A DNA stretch of 64,000 bases from Lithospermum erythrorhizon (GCA_019722365.1 JADFUC010000525.1:1-64000); one strand, 5' to 3'; counted from the first letter of the stretch, positions 33,309-46,690 are shown. Program-made: numbers and translations. Notes: generated by a model from the letters alone, not told the origin.

Positions 33309-36300
33309 ATAATAAAAAATTTGGAATTCAATCAAGATCATGAAAAAGACAAATGTAATAACTTTTAGGGATGAAGATAGTATTTTTTATTCGTCGTGAC
33401 TAACAAGATGGACCCTGCATATTATTTTCCCTTAATAACTAAACAACTCTGACCTATGGGGCAGTAATAATGTAATGAACACGGGAAATTAACTTAATTC
33501 TGAAAATGAAAGCTCTAGTGCAACCTTAATCTTTCCATTTATTCAGCTGTTTGTTGAAAATGAAGCAGGGTACGACACCTATTTTGGAATACTCATGATA
33601 TTTTTTATGATTGGTTTAGTGGACAATTAAAAAAGAAACCCAACAAATTTAACATTGCACTACAAATGCGAGAGGTAAAACAGATGCAAGGTGTAAAGTG
33701 ATATCGTTTAGTCTCAATCCCAACTACCTTCTTCCTTTCCAGATGTTTCAGTGACATGCAAGAGAGAATGATTTAGTAATGAAGTGCCAATTACTTTTGT
33801 TTATTGTTGGGATTAATAAGATGGTCCATGCATATCACCTCAGTGTTTGATAACTTGATATGACATAAATTCAGTAAGTGCGTGGGGTTAAGGTAATGTC
33901 GTTGCTGGTCAACGCTGTAGTTCTAACATTTTTTCTTTTTTTGATAATACATTAATATTAATTAAAAGTAAATTGCTCATAGCTTTTAAGACTATTACAT
34001 GAAACCAAATTACAAGAGACAAAAATTAAAAGTACTGATGACAATATTTTTCAAATTCAAAAAACATCCAACACACGCTATAACCAAACAATTTCACGCT
34101 CTTTTCCTGCTTTCCTTCAGCCGCCGCTTCCAATCATCATTATTCTTGAGTCTCAGGAAAATAATCCATCAAGAATGCAGTATACACCGTATGAAAATTA
34201 AGCTCGTTAATGAGAAGTAATGTTGTGTAAATTGCTTCCCCAACGGAAGCCAACGAAGGAAAGTGAGAAGAATTTACGCTAATCAAAGATCTATACTAAC
34301 ATTTAACTTTTCCATAAACGGAGCAAACCAATTCTTGGCATGGAGAATTAAGCTCGCGATTGGTCGCATTTGACCTGTAAACCGGCTTCCACCGGTACCG
34401 TCCTTAATAAAATCGACCGAATATCCACCCAATAGGATATCGGTCCGGTTACGGTTATGTTTTTTGGCCCGAATCATAGTAGAACCGGACCGGTAAAACC
34501 GGTCTAGGTCCGTTAAAGAGGGGCAGAGGTATAAAGTCGATCCCTTTCTAGCCCTAAATCATTTCCTCCCCTCCCCCCCTTCCCCCATTCTGTGCATTTC
34601 ATATCGCATAAGCCGAGCCTCACCTCGAGAAGAGGATGCCTCGTGTGAGTCACAGAGTCCCTCGCCTTTCACCTCGAAAATGCAACATGAAACAAAATAA
34701 TTAATTTGAGTATCCCCCTCCCCTCTTTGCTTTCTTCATCTTTCAATAACTGTCTATCTTGATTTTGATTTTGATGGAGTTTTGTTTGTACCTAGGCGTT
34801 GAATCTAAGCCTCAATGTTGAATTAAAATCTATTTTTTCATATATTTATTTCAAATTCAATTTTTCTCTTTTGAGAATTTTTAATTTTAGGGGTTTTATT
34901 TAATGCCTTTTTTATTTTCTCACAAATATAAACATGGAAATTTCTACTGTATCGATTGTATTTTCTGAATTTTGAATTTTTGTAGTCCTAATTAGGTTTT
35001 CTAAATTTGGGACTTTCGCCTGGCCGGAAAGGTTACCTCGCCTGAAAAATTACCGTCATGTCCGATTTATTTTTTGTCCGAAAATACATCGGCCCCGGCC
35101 CCGGCTTGGGACTGCAACTCACCGTCCGCCGTGGTTATGCTTATATCCGACCGAACCGACCCGCAATGTGCCTAGCGCGACACTAAGAGCCGTTGATATT
35201 CAAAATGAAGCGGAACAACAATTCTTAATGATTGTGGATCGATTCATATTGTATTATGTATAATTAATTAATCTTTAAAAGAAGGAATCTATGTTATTTA
35301 TTTAGGAGGAAAGACGATAAAATATTGATGGGGTGGAATACGAAATAGGAGAATAATTGTTTGTCTGGCTCATAGAATATCATGACCTTTAGCTAGATTT
35401 ATAGGTAGAATATCGATCTACAAAGATATACATTAATTGATACAATTGTCGGAAATCGTAATATTTTGATTTCTATAATTATGCCTATCATGACAATTGT
35501 CAGAATAATTCATTTACTAGTTTTAGTTAAATGAGATTACTCTCAAAATAAGTGTTCAATAAATAGTAATTTTAAATTACTCAATTGAACACACGATAAT
35601 ATCAAATGATCAATTATATTATTATCTCGAGAACACAATGAGTCTGAGACATATTCCATGTACGAATTAAATCACATTGTCAATTGGAGCCGATTCAAAT
35701 CAACGAGATACCCAACCGAGAGTTTTACATTCATAATGTAAAATACAACTGACAAAACCGAATCAAATAACTAGCTAAAGGGCATCAGCGAGCATGTTTA
35801 AGTTGTATATATTTTTGATTACATTTATAAAATTTGTCAGATGAACACATTTATACCAATTTTCATGCATATATATTCTTGACTATGAATATATGTTATG
35901 AAAATCGATCCATGACGAGCATGTGTTTTATACATTATTCAAGTTCTTCATGTTTATGTTTTTGATGATTTGAATTTAGATTTTTGTTTCATGAATTGAA
36001 AGGGTTTTTAAAACATGTTTTGATTGAAATCTATGCATTTTATTGGATTTGAGGCATTTAAAATATTCAGAAAATTCCACATATTTTATTCTATATTCCA
36101 GAGTGGATGAGAACCATCTATAAAAAAAATTCAGATTTTTTAGATAATTGAAGTGTCCCAAAACAATGTTTTGATTTCTGGAATACTTATTATATAATTA
36201 ATTTTTGGTAAATTAATTTTTTCTAAATTCCAATTAGAAAATTTCAATAACATTGTGTGGAATGTCTGGTAAAAATTTCAGAATTTTTGGATGTGTTTAA

Positions 36301-36955
36301 GGTCTTCAAATCGATTTTTTCAAATAATTAAATTGAATCGAAAAACTGGAAATCAATCGCCCCAATCGACCACGCTGCCTTGTATAGGGGATACCGGGCG
36401 CATCCGGCCACTTTTCTGGTGTTTCGGTGCCCTCGAAAGTTATTTCACCCCCCTGCAGGATAAAGCGCGCAGAACGGCGGCGTACGGCGCGAGGCCATCC
36501 GCTCGCCGTGTTCGGGCGGCCGGGTTTCTAGCAACCCTAATTCTGCTTTTTTGTAGAAATATTACTGGTTTTTCTAAATTATTATCATTTTATTATTATG
36601 ATAACTATAATTATCAATTTTGTGATAATAAATTTAATTCAATAATCCTCTTAATTATTTATCCTTTATAAATTTATTCTTTGAGGATATATATAGTTAA
36701 AATATAAATACGGTAGATAAATACTTGCAAGTTTTATGTAATAACCTGCTCCAAGCTAATTTCAATAATAATATTAATTTGTAAAATTTATTTGAGCTTC
36801 TAATTACATTTATAATTTATAGTAATAGCCGAACAATTGAAGTTGCTAGATCAAAGTCGTTTCGACACTCGACCAAGGTGGATTACTGCACAAACTCCCG
36901 CGAGGTTTTTCATGACTTATGGTTAAGTAATCAAATCTTATCTTATCATCCACTA
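33309..36955. other. AT-rich spacer without a supported gene
   Basis: No coding pattern. Part 34380-34520 and part 35040-35170 carry CCGGACCGGT- and CCGAACCGACC-like words and may be the ends of a decayed DNA transposon. A GC-rich patch lies at 36356-36535. A pyrimidine tract with ATTTCCTCCCCTCC lies near 34560-34590. The short frame at 36291-36671 crosses the GC patch and has no recognisable domain. Confidence 0.4.
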
Positions 36956-36959
36956 TTCA

Positions 36960-39170
36960 CAAACACAAAAAAAATATCTCCTTCCTCCATCCCAAGTTCG
37001 CCGAGCGCCCCGAGCAAAAAAAAGATTTTTCTCTTCCATTTCTTCACTATGTTGCTTTTATAAAGAACTCAAGTCGATATTAAGGCTTCCCAACATCTTT
37101 CCCAACGATTGGTAAGAAAATAGAGTTTGATTGATTTTGCTGTCAATTTTTGGTTGACTTTTTACATGTAACTAAATTTTATGTTGTTTCTAAGTTTGTT
37201 ATGGATGCTAGCGACGTATATAAAGCCGATGAATTCACGACTTAGAGGTCGCTTTCAGGGATGTTACGTGTCGGGTTGACTTTTCTAGGTTTCTATTGAC
37301 TTTTGATCGATATTTTTATAAAGACTTTAAACGCTGTAGCGAGTTTAATTGGGACCTTATTGTAGCTATTGGGTGAGGTTAAATTTGTGATTTAGAAATT
37401 GATTAAAAAGAGTTAAAGCTGAAAAGCGCGATTTGTAAAGTTGAGTTATAATCGATATTTTGAGCATGTTGTTAATTATGGACTCGAGGTTAATTAGAAT
37501 AACTTATAAGTTGATTTGAAATGTTAAATAATAAGGTGGAATTAATCGGTGAGATCGATTGGCCGCTAGTCCGACGGAATTATTATTTCAAGTTGTTTTA
37601 TCCGTTATTTTAGACCGCTTAAATAGCCCACTCAAGAAGTCAGAAAGCGTTGTCTTTTAGAACGCAGGTATCAGAAAGAGGTCTCGATTATACTTCTAGG
37701 TGTTTTTGTTAGGGCGCTGATCGCGAGTGGGCGCTACTGCGGATTGTGTTCCCGGTTTTGTGTAGAAGCTACAGAAAGTAGCAATTTCATCTCACGGGTG
37801 CTACTTCTTACGCATTTCATTTTTAAACTGAAGCAACATGCTATCAACAGGGTATGATTCTCGCGGAGAGAACGAAAATATGTCATTGTGTTATGATTAC
37901 GTGAGAACGATATATGTAATTGTCAGAGTGATTACGTGTGATTCATTTGTGTGGAGCTATGATATGATTATGTGATTATATTTCGGCGCTAAGATTGCTC
38001 GAGGTAATAGCTTGAACTCCCAACTTCTTATATTTCGGGATTGGCCTTGTCGTTTGTATTTCTCTGTATTCTCCTCACGGCACTTTTGGTATGTTTGTGG
38101 TCTTGTCGAGTTTTGATTGATTTATGATCGCGAGAGGTTTTAGCCGCAAGGCTTGGGATATTGTTTGGGAGTAGAAACAGTTGGTTATCGAGATGTGTCA
38201 AGCTGTGAGTCACGTATGACTTTGAGGTGACTCGAGTATCATGATTTGACCCTATATTCGACGATTGTGGTCAAAGACTCTCCCACTGGCAGGATACATG
38301 GACGCTGGCTGCCTTATACTGCATAAGCGCAATGACATCTAATGTCACTTTGCTATGTGCATTGTCGATGCTATCTTATACTTCGTATATAAAAGAGGAG
38401 ATCTATTATCACTTGCTATGTGCATTGTTTCAAGGCCTTATACTTTGGTATAAGTGCAACACAGACTTATTGTCACTTTGCTATGGGCATTTGATTGCCG
38501 GGCCTTATACTACGGTATAAGCGTTAGTTATTAGCGATTAATCCATTCCCGCAGTAGACGGATTGAGTATATGCGCATTGTAGGGTGGTATCATTGCGGG
38601 AGATACGGTAGATGTAAGGTGATTTACTGGGAAGTTATAGTCGTTTGTCGAAGTTCTATATTTTATTCTGGTGTTTCATAAGTGTCTTATCGAGACCTTT
38701 CGATTATATATCTTGACATGTTATGCCTGAGACCTTCTTTGAAATCTTATTGTATGACTTTATTAGGTAGTCATGATACACACACGTAAGTTATTCATGT
38801 TGGGCTATTATAATATTGTCTGTCTCATTTTGTATGGTAAGTTCACCCCCTGTGTTAAGTATTCACTAAGCTTCGCGGCTTACACCCCTTTCGCTATGGG
38901 CGGCATTTTTCTTTACGCCAAAGTGACAAAGCGGTGTTGAGTCAAGAGGTCGCTTGAGAGTTTTGTTCAAGTGGCTAAAGCGAAAGTACTCCGATGGTCG
39001 GTGATCCTCACACCGATTTTGACGTGTTGTCAACCGATTTCGATTGTTGTATTTTTCTTTTGAAACTTTAGCCTTGTCGGCAATTATTTTGTATTCTCGA
39101 GTAATAAAGATTTACTCTCGCGCTTAGCCTTGCGGTCGGGCATTATCAGTTTTTGGGATACGCTAGGTTA
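36960..39170 (+). repeat. Long chromovirus-family LTR-like repeat, copy B
   Basis: This repeat runs collinear, in inverted orientation, with 42870-40930. Shared blocks include GACTTTTCTAGGTT-like text, TTGGGACCTTATTGTAG, AACTTATAAGTTGATTTGAA, GGGCGGCATTT and GGCAATTATTTTGTATTC. No pol or gag is attached. It may be a solo LTR, or an LTR whose element has rearranged. Confidence 0.65.
38325..38525. repeat. Three-unit tandem repeat within LTR copy B
   Basis: Units of about 65-70 bases share TGTCACTTTGCTATG, GGCCTTATACT and GGTATAAGCG-like words. They are imperfect. They include a short inverted motif, TATACTACGGTATA. Confidence 0.65.
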
Positions 39171-39944
39171 TATAAGGGTGTCAGTTGGTTAGATATCACC
39201 CGACGGATTTGTAAAATTTGAAATCATATTATTTCGAATATAAATGAAAAAATCAAATTCTTTTGACGAAAACGGTAGTTTTTAAACTGAAATGCCCATC
39301 GGTTTGGTAACTCGTGTTCGGATTATAATGATTCTCACTCGGCTTAATTTAATTCGGGCGGGTCATTGCATTTTATCTTATTATATTTATATGAAATAAA
39401 TTATTATAATAATAATTATTGTCTTATTATATATAAGCAAAATAGTTATTGTATTGCATTGACACAAAATGTATGTTAATTAATTCATTTTAATTATATA
39501 TATATATTTCACTCCATTTAATTATGAGATTCAAATTTGAATTAAATTCCAATCACATTTATATTATATTTATGGGGATTTATTTTTGATTTGCTAAATA
39601 AACGTTACTCATAAAATATTATGAATGCAATTAAGTATGAATATGAAATCAATACATAATAAAATGTACTTAATATGCAATCAACACTAATTATGAAATC
39701 AATACATAATAAAATGTACTTAATATGCAATCAACACTAATTACGGTAAGCCGAGATACCATTTCAATTAAATTCACCTTAAATATATGATTGGCAATCA
39801 TATAAATAGTTTCCATTTAATGCTATTAAATCCATGCCTAAATAACCCATTCCTTACCAATATTATGTCGATAGTATATAAGTTTCTCAAGGGAGTATTT
39901 CAAAGTAAATTAAAAATTTCAGTAGTGGAGAATTAACAACCTGG
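39171..39944. other. AT-rich stretch with a perfect 50-base tandem duplication
   Basis: A 50-base unit beginning TATGAAATCAATACATAATA occurs twice without change at 39642-39743. No gene is seen. The rest is AT-rich. Confidence 0.6.
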
Positions 39945-40925
39945 CTTCTATTTATTGTGATATTTCATTATAGGCGGGACCAGATAGTATAAATAATTTT
40001 GGAATAATATCGATATATCGAGATTTGTATTGTGATATAAGAATATATGCCCTGGGAATAACACAACGGAAATCGGTTTCGCTGAAATATTTAAGCCACA
40101 TGAATTAATCGAACCAATGGAACTTAAATTTCTTCCCCAAATATCCCACCTACCACCACTATTTTCATCCTCATCCATTCCCCTTCTTTCTTTCCCCTCT
40201 TTGACCGAAATTTCACTTTCCCCCTCCCTCAAAATTTTCTTCCGCTTGTCTCATCGTGATTGTCGCTTAAACTCGCATCACGGTGGCGATTTGCTTCTCC
40301 TCATCATCCCTCATCATATCTAAGTAAGAAAGATCAAATCTTTTGAGATATTTCTTGAGTTTTGAAGAGTTGACTTATGGAATTTTTGTCGACTTTAGAT
40401 CTTGAATCATTATGGCATGTAAATGTTATCTAAGTATCGATAGGATTAGCGATGATTTTCGAGTGATTATCAAGTTAGAAAGTGGTGTAAGTTGAGGGTT
40501 GACTTTATTGGATTTTTCTTAAATTAACTTTAAATTATAATATTTATATTAGAGGGAATTTAATATAGTTGTTTTGGTATAGAATTATCGTTCGATATGG
40601 ATGTGCAGAGATCAAGCTGAGAAAGTTTGGAGAAAGTTCGATAGCATTTAGCGCTTGAATTGAGGTTGTATTTAATGGATATTAGTTGTCAATTGATTGT
40701 TGGATCGATTAGAATGCGCTTAAAGTGTTATTGTTGGGGTAATAAGTTTAGACGATCGAATATCGAGATTTTAATAAGTTGGCGATTAGAATGTAGTTAC
40801 GTTGGAATATTAAAAAGTGTATACCTATCTCGGGATGATTGCTAAGAGTTGTAAATTTGAATCAAGGAGACGTGGTATAACACTCGGCGATTATATAGAT
40901 GTTAAGAGAGGTTATCTCAAAAGAC
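39945..40925 (+). repeat. Chromovirus-family LTR fragment, copy C
   Basis: The left part matches U3 text of the other copies (GATAGTATAAATAATT, a TATA box). The right part, 40550-40925, matches 50-430 of the first LTR in detail. It is cut at about 40925, where copy D begins in the opposite orientation. Confidence 0.7.
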
Positions 40926-40929
40926 AAGA

Positions 40930-43130
40930 ATGCAGTGCCATACCGAGTAAATACCATATCCCTGAATACAAAATAATTGCCGATGCACAACAAAACGAGA
41001 CTGTGAGGATCCTCAGGCACCCGATGCTCACCTAGCCACTCGGAATATAAACTCTCAAATAGCCTCCCAAATCAACTGGCCGCCTGTCAACCTGGCACAA
41101 ATGAAATGCCGCCCAAAGAGAATAAAGCGTAAGTACTACGGTTTTAGTGAAAACTTAACATTGTGGGGCGAAACTTAATCCATACTAAACGAGACATTCA
41201 ATAGACAACGTTGTCAAATATGAATAAATATGTATATACCTGCGACTACCTAATAAGGCCATATCATGTACCTCAAAGAAGGTCTCAAGCATAACATGTC
41301 AAGATATAACACAGTCTCAATAAGGCACACAATCACCAAAATAAAATCACAGAGACTGAACAACGACTATAACTCTAGTCATCAAACCATCTATCTCTCA
41401 TATCTCCACAAGTATACCAACCTCTAATGCCAAGATATGCTCAATCCACAACCCGTTGTGAAACGGACCAATCGCTAAATAAACCGCCTTATACCACAAA
41501 GATAAGTGCCAACACCAACAACGACAACAAAGAGGTCATAGATAATCACACCGCTCTTTTACCAAGAGTGTGCCAAACCGCATTTATATATCAAGTATAA
41601 GGCCAATAGCTACATATCCTCAAGAAGGAAGGAGAGTCACCTAACCCCCTAATCATCCCAACTATAGGGTCATATCATAATACTCAAGTCACCTCAAAGT
41701 CACGCATAACACCAAGCAACACCTCCCAACAGATAACTACTCTATTCCCAAATAATATCAAAGCACACAGCCTAAAAACGCTCCCACAATCAAATAATCA
41801 ATCGTAACCGCCTATAGTGCCACACAGAACATGTGGCGCCGATGCGCCACGGAACATAAACGGGCGCATGCCACGCAATCACGTTAAACATAAGTCGAGA
41901 GTCTGCTATTACCTCAAGCAAATCTTCAACGCCACGTAAATACAATCACATAATCATCATGGCTCACACAAATGAATCACACATGATCATACAACAAATG
42001 ACACGTATACTATTCTCACATAATCATACCACAATGACATGTTTCCACACAATTTAAAGTAAGCATCGCATCGTGGCACCCGAGATAAGTACTCACCCTC
42101 GCTTAGCTACCACAAAATCATCGCGAACACAATCACCGAACGGCTCCCCTTCCCACGATCAACGCCTAAAAAACACCCGGAAAGTACAATCAAAAACCTA
42201 CTACTATACTTCTATGCTTAAGATACATTACCAACTCTAAGTGGAACGATTGCTAAACGGTCTAAAACGACGAATAAGACAACGAAATAACAACCCCGTC
42301 GGACACAACCCAATCGGCCCCCCCCTCTAAAATTTCCACCTTATCACTTTAACATTTCAAATCAACTTATAAGTCATCTTATTTAACCCTCAAGTCCAAC
42401 AACCCATACCCAAAATCTCAATTACTACTCAACTTACCAATCACACTTTATCAACCTAAGCCCCTAATTGATTATAAATGACACTGACCTTACAACAACT
42501 ACAATAAGGTCCCAAATTAACCCCTACACATTTAAAGTCTTATAAAAAATCAAACATAAAAGTCAACTAACCTAGGAAAAAGTCAACCTATCACCATAAA
42601 CCTCAAACAACATCTTAAATCATGAATTAACTACTTATATTCATCATACTACCCATAACAAACTTAGAAACACAATTAAATTCAATTTAGCAAAAGTCAA
42701 CTATGTCAAAACCCATGAAATATCGCAAAAGATTTGAACTTTTCTTAACTCTTTAATTCAAAGAAGATGATTTAGGGAAGATATTCAACCAACGATTTTG
42801 AGTTTGAGCAATAATCAAGAGAGATAAATGAAAGAAAATTTCAAAGGAAGGGATTCTCGCCAAAACTCAAGCAAAGGCAAGAAGATTTTTGCTCGGTGGC
42901 GATGACGGCTGGATAAGGGATGAGAAGATATTTAAGAATAGCTTGAGTCCTGTTCGGTTTCGGTTAATTTCTCCACTTTCCGCATACTTAAATCTCAATG
43001 AAACCGATTCCAAATGTAAAATTTCCCATGACAAAAACTACTACTCATATAATACTAGTCTCGTACACGATCTATTCGAATTATTTATACTATCTCCAAC
43101 TCCACCAATCTGATTCATGGATCTGATCTG
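40930..43130 (-). repeat. Chromovirus-family LTR, copy D, inverted
   Basis: On the minus strand the copy starts with U3 text (GATAGTATAAATAATT near 43090) and runs through words shared with copy B to about 40930. It faces copy C tail to tail. Its U3 is the sequence also found truncated at 6536 and 8652. Confidence 0.7.
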
Positions 43131-43199
43131 TTATGATAATTACAAGACAAAGATGTTAAGAAAAACAAATGAATGCCGATGAAGATTATGACGATTGCC

Positions 43200-43490
43200 A
43201 AAAGTGGGGGAGTGAGATAAGGGCGACGTAGGAGATATTTTGAATTCTAAGGAATAAATATGTAGCAAAAGTTAGCCTCGCTGGCATGTAAGTGTTTTTT
43301 ATTTCTCCATTTTTTGTCATAAAATTTAACGAAAAACGAACCTATATATATTATTATCAGATAACACAATATTACTTCATTTAATACTGCCTCGTATATC
43401 TATTTTATCTCGAAAGTATTTATACTATCTCCTAAGTCCCACTACCAAACGATATATTTAAAATATTTTTAAAGATTTAAACGTAACGGG
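43200..43490 (-). repeat. Further U3-like LTR fragment
   Basis: A weaker copy of the same U3 text (CTCGTATATCTATTTTATC, GAAAGTATTTATACTATC) lies just outside copy D in the same orientation. The double U3 suggests a nested insertion or duplication. Confidence 0.5.
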
Positions 43491-43494
43491 TTAT

Positions 43495-44110
43495 TTTAGA
43501 ATTGTTGTTCGAAGGATGATATCTTGATTAGCCATCCCTAAGAGAATTGTTGTTCGAGGGATGATACCATATTTTTGCCACCTCTAAACGAACTTTTGTT
43601 CGTGGGGTTTGTTGACAAACTTTATGTGATTTATTGTTCGTATGCCATGTGTCTAAATGTGTGTTGCATGCTATCTGCTTTAATTCTCTTACATTATGTA
43701 GTACGTTATATTATTGTCTGGGGTCACAAGACACAGCTGTCGAAATGAGTCAATATGGGGCTGAAATTACATGAGTCGAAAAGCAATCCGCGACAAACTA
43801 ATTCAATGAGTCAAAATTGCAATTGACCGGCCACCGACCGATCATGAGAGGGCGACACAGAGCCGAGCTAAGGATGCTTTGAGAATTTTACTAAGTGTTT
43901 TTAAGTACGTCTCTATAGCAATCGGCCTCTCCATCGGCCCATCTGTAGGCTGATCAGAGCCGACAAGGATGCAAAGATAAAGAGGCATTCTAGGGCAAAA
44001 TCGGAATCATTCACGCCCCTAACACCATTTTCACAAAAATTCTCTCCCAATTCCCTTCAAAACTCATCACAAAACCCTCAAACTCATCCCAAACATCACT
44101 AAATTCGTTA
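43495..44110 (+). other. Probable LTR end or leader before a copia-type gag-like gene
   Basis: Contains a short tandem of AATTGTTGTTCGA plus GGATGATA (43498-43570), then AT-rich text and a pyrimidine-rich leader up to an ATG at 44124. No primer site could be identified. Confidence 0.4.
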
Positions 44111-44123
44111 GCACAATCAAAAT

Positions 44124-45440
44124 CATGCCTAGAAAACCCAAGAACACATCCAAACCTTGCACTTCAAAGCCACCAAAAAGAAATCCCACAAACCATCCAT
44201 CCAAAAGAAGTAGAAGATAATCTTCTAAAGCCGGTGAGATGAAAATGTTTATTCCGCCATGTATTAACGCACCACCGTCATGGTGAAAGGGATTTCAAAT
44301 CAAAAAATTCCATTCCTGGGGAACTTGCCTCATCAAAGATATTTAGGTACGTGGCTCGGGAAAGATTCTCAAATCAAAGTATGACTGATTTCCTAACATT
44401 TTTCCATGATGTAGATCCAGACATAGTACATTGGTTTTATAAACATACTTTGTGTCACGGCTTCTGCAAATGATGAAGATGTGTGTTTAAGGGTTAATGG
44501 TAAAAATGATGTCCCTCCACTTGAGTTTAATAGTATAAACTTTGAGACCATATTTCGCCTAAAAAAGTGAATGTTCTGCAAATACTAAGGTTATGGCGTG
44601 GCCTCAGGATATGCCTAGGTTTGATGACGTATTTGATATAATGAATAATAGTCATTCATTTCCAGAGGGTGATGTTAGAAATGCAACAAAATGTGTTAGG
44701 ACGAACTTTCTAGACGATGATGACACCTTTGCTCTAAAATTACTAAATGATTGTTTGTTTTGTTTGGGTTCCAATGATAGTCATGTTGCTGATTCACAAA
44801 CTGAGGTGTTATATCGTCTTAGAATGGGTCTTCCTATCAATATTCCTGGTTTGATTGCCAATATCATCTTTAATGCAATCAAGTATCGTAAAAACTGCAC
44901 CTACCCTTTAGGCATGTTAATCTCCTTCATAGTGAAAAAAATGGGCAATTATGGCATGTGGTCCTAGCACTCCCCCTCCTTCTCTTATAGGTAACATATT
45001 GATTAGGTATCAACGGTTACAGTTTGACGATGCACGGTTTATCTCCTTGTGAAATGGCAACCCGGTCTTCCATCGATACGATTTGTGGTCAGAAGTTCGT
45101 GAGGTCATTGAATAGTTGAGGAGGAAGATGCAGATGTTGTGGGGGAGGAATTTCGGTTGAGGCTACGGATGATTTTGCCTTATGGACTGAACTACACCAT
45201 CTGAAATCAGTTCAGGAGGAATATGGGCGAGCTATTAAGAAGAATAAGCGTTATCTGAAAGGGATTATGAAGTTCCTAAGCTGCTTCGGTAAGGTGGGGA
45301 GGTCCTCTAGTGAAGCTCAAGCATATCTTGCTCACTCAGATTCAGATCAAGATATAGAGCCATCTCGCATCAAGCATCAAAGACCGCCTCTACCTCATAC
45401 TACACACAACACACTTCATGGGGTCAGACTTCCATCGTGA
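44124..45440 (+). pseudogene. Copia-type (SIRE-like) gag-like gene, frameshifted
   Basis: It starts MPRKPKNTSKPCTSK and then holds DFLTFFHDVDPDIVHWFYKH (44380-44440), PPLEFNSINFETIFRL and, at 44593-44967, MAWPQDMPRFDDVFDIMNN and LNDCLFCLGS to LISFIVKKM. This resembles the plant transposon protein domain found upstream in copia-type elements with large gag-like genes. A tail with KNKRYLKGIMKFLSCFGK and SEAQAYLAHSDSDQDI follows. Several stops break it. Function inferred from position and style only. Confidence 0.5.
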
Positions 45441-45594
45441 CAATCAAGACGGCTGGAGAACTTTGGGTTCTGGAGAGGGCCGATAAGTTGATATCGGGTG
45501 GCACTGATTCTTTTCAGGTCCTCCCGGTGGAGTTTGATTCTGATGGTACCCCATTTGTTGCTTATGCTTTCTGTCATGTCTTTTTTTTTGTATT

Positions 45595-45975
45595 ATGGAT
45601 GTTTCCTCCCTTTTTGATGATTTCAAAGGGGGAGAATGACTTATGCTTTATGACTTTTGGATATTTTCTATGTTTAAGACATCGGATTGCTTCTACGGTT
45701 GTTTGATATCATGTATGTGGTTTATTCGATTTTCTTGAGATCATATTGTGGTGTAATTGATTACGACTTATCATGATCTTTTCGATGGTTATTGTTCTAT
45801 CAAACATGTGAATCTTATGTTGAGGGGGAGCGCTTACATATATTATCTTTACTTCCCCCTCGCATAAGTTAATTTGTTATCATAAAAAAGGGGGAGTTTG
45901 TTAATTTACGAGTTACTAATCTTTATTTTGATAATATCAAATTATAATTAAGCACTAACAATTGTTTAAGTGTAG
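45595..45975 (+). other. Copia 3' noncoding region with polypurine tract and LTR start
   Basis: TTTTTGATGATTTCAAAGGG and, at 45884-45896, AAAAAAGGGGGAG are hallmarks of the 3' region of SIRE-type copia elements. TGTTAATTTACGAG (45899) then starts the 3' LTR. Only about 75 bases of LTR are present before gag-type coding text begins. Confidence 0.65.
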
Positions 45976-46690
45976 GAAGAAGAAGAATAAATGAGTTTGT
46001 CATCATTGTGGAAAGAAGGGCCACATAAGACCATATTGTTACAAGCGTAGGAGCATTCATCAATATGGTCAGATTCCCCATATTCAAAATTCTGAAATTG
46101 CTCATCGTAAGGAATGGAGGATCAAAAGTGCTAATTCTGGTATAGCTCAACACAAGAAATGGAAAATCAAGAACATCAAGTGTTAAGCGTCAATGTGGAG
46201 GATCAGGTAATTCTTGTATTGCTAAGCGTCAAGTATGGAGGATCAAGAGGGATCTTCGAAGAGATGAAAAAGAAACAGAAGCAAAAGTTGTTTCTATCCC
46301 AGATCTTAATCAAATTGTGTCCATCAATGAACATGTTCATAACGGACTAGACATGTGCAAAATCAATAACATAAATTGCATAGTTAGTAGAGGACAAATT
46401 GACCCTCAATCAATAGTTCAAGGGTGTACGCAATTAAGTCAAAAATATATATCCATACCTACAACTGTTTCAACAGGACTCATTTCAAATAATGATTTTG
46501 GAAGACCATTTCTTTTAGAGTGCCCAACAAAAAAAAGAAGAAGAAGAAAACATGTATGTACATATTATGTCCATTATATGTAAGTATTATATGTTTAAAA
46601 CAATGTATGTATCGTGAAATATTATTTGCATAATTTTCAAATAAAATTCAAACCTCAGACAAAGTGAAATTTATTAAATAATAACTAGAA
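45976..46690 (+). pseudogene. Copia gag zinc knuckle and following remnant
   Basis: CHHCGKKGHIRPYC (45999-46040) is a copia gag CCHC knuckle followed by YKRRSIHQ. KEWRIKS and KKWKIKN repeat the post-knuckle KxW motif twice. Further text to 46583 has no clear domain. The frame is broken by stops. Confidence 0.65.

Noticed and set aside
36291..36671. A 126-residue plus-strand frame crossing the GC-rich patch
   Set aside because: No domain is recognisable and the residues reflect base composition. Kept only as a composition anomaly.
38325..38525. A CRISPR-like array
   Set aside because: Units are adjacent and imperfect without unique spacers of constant length, and the setting is a plant LTR.
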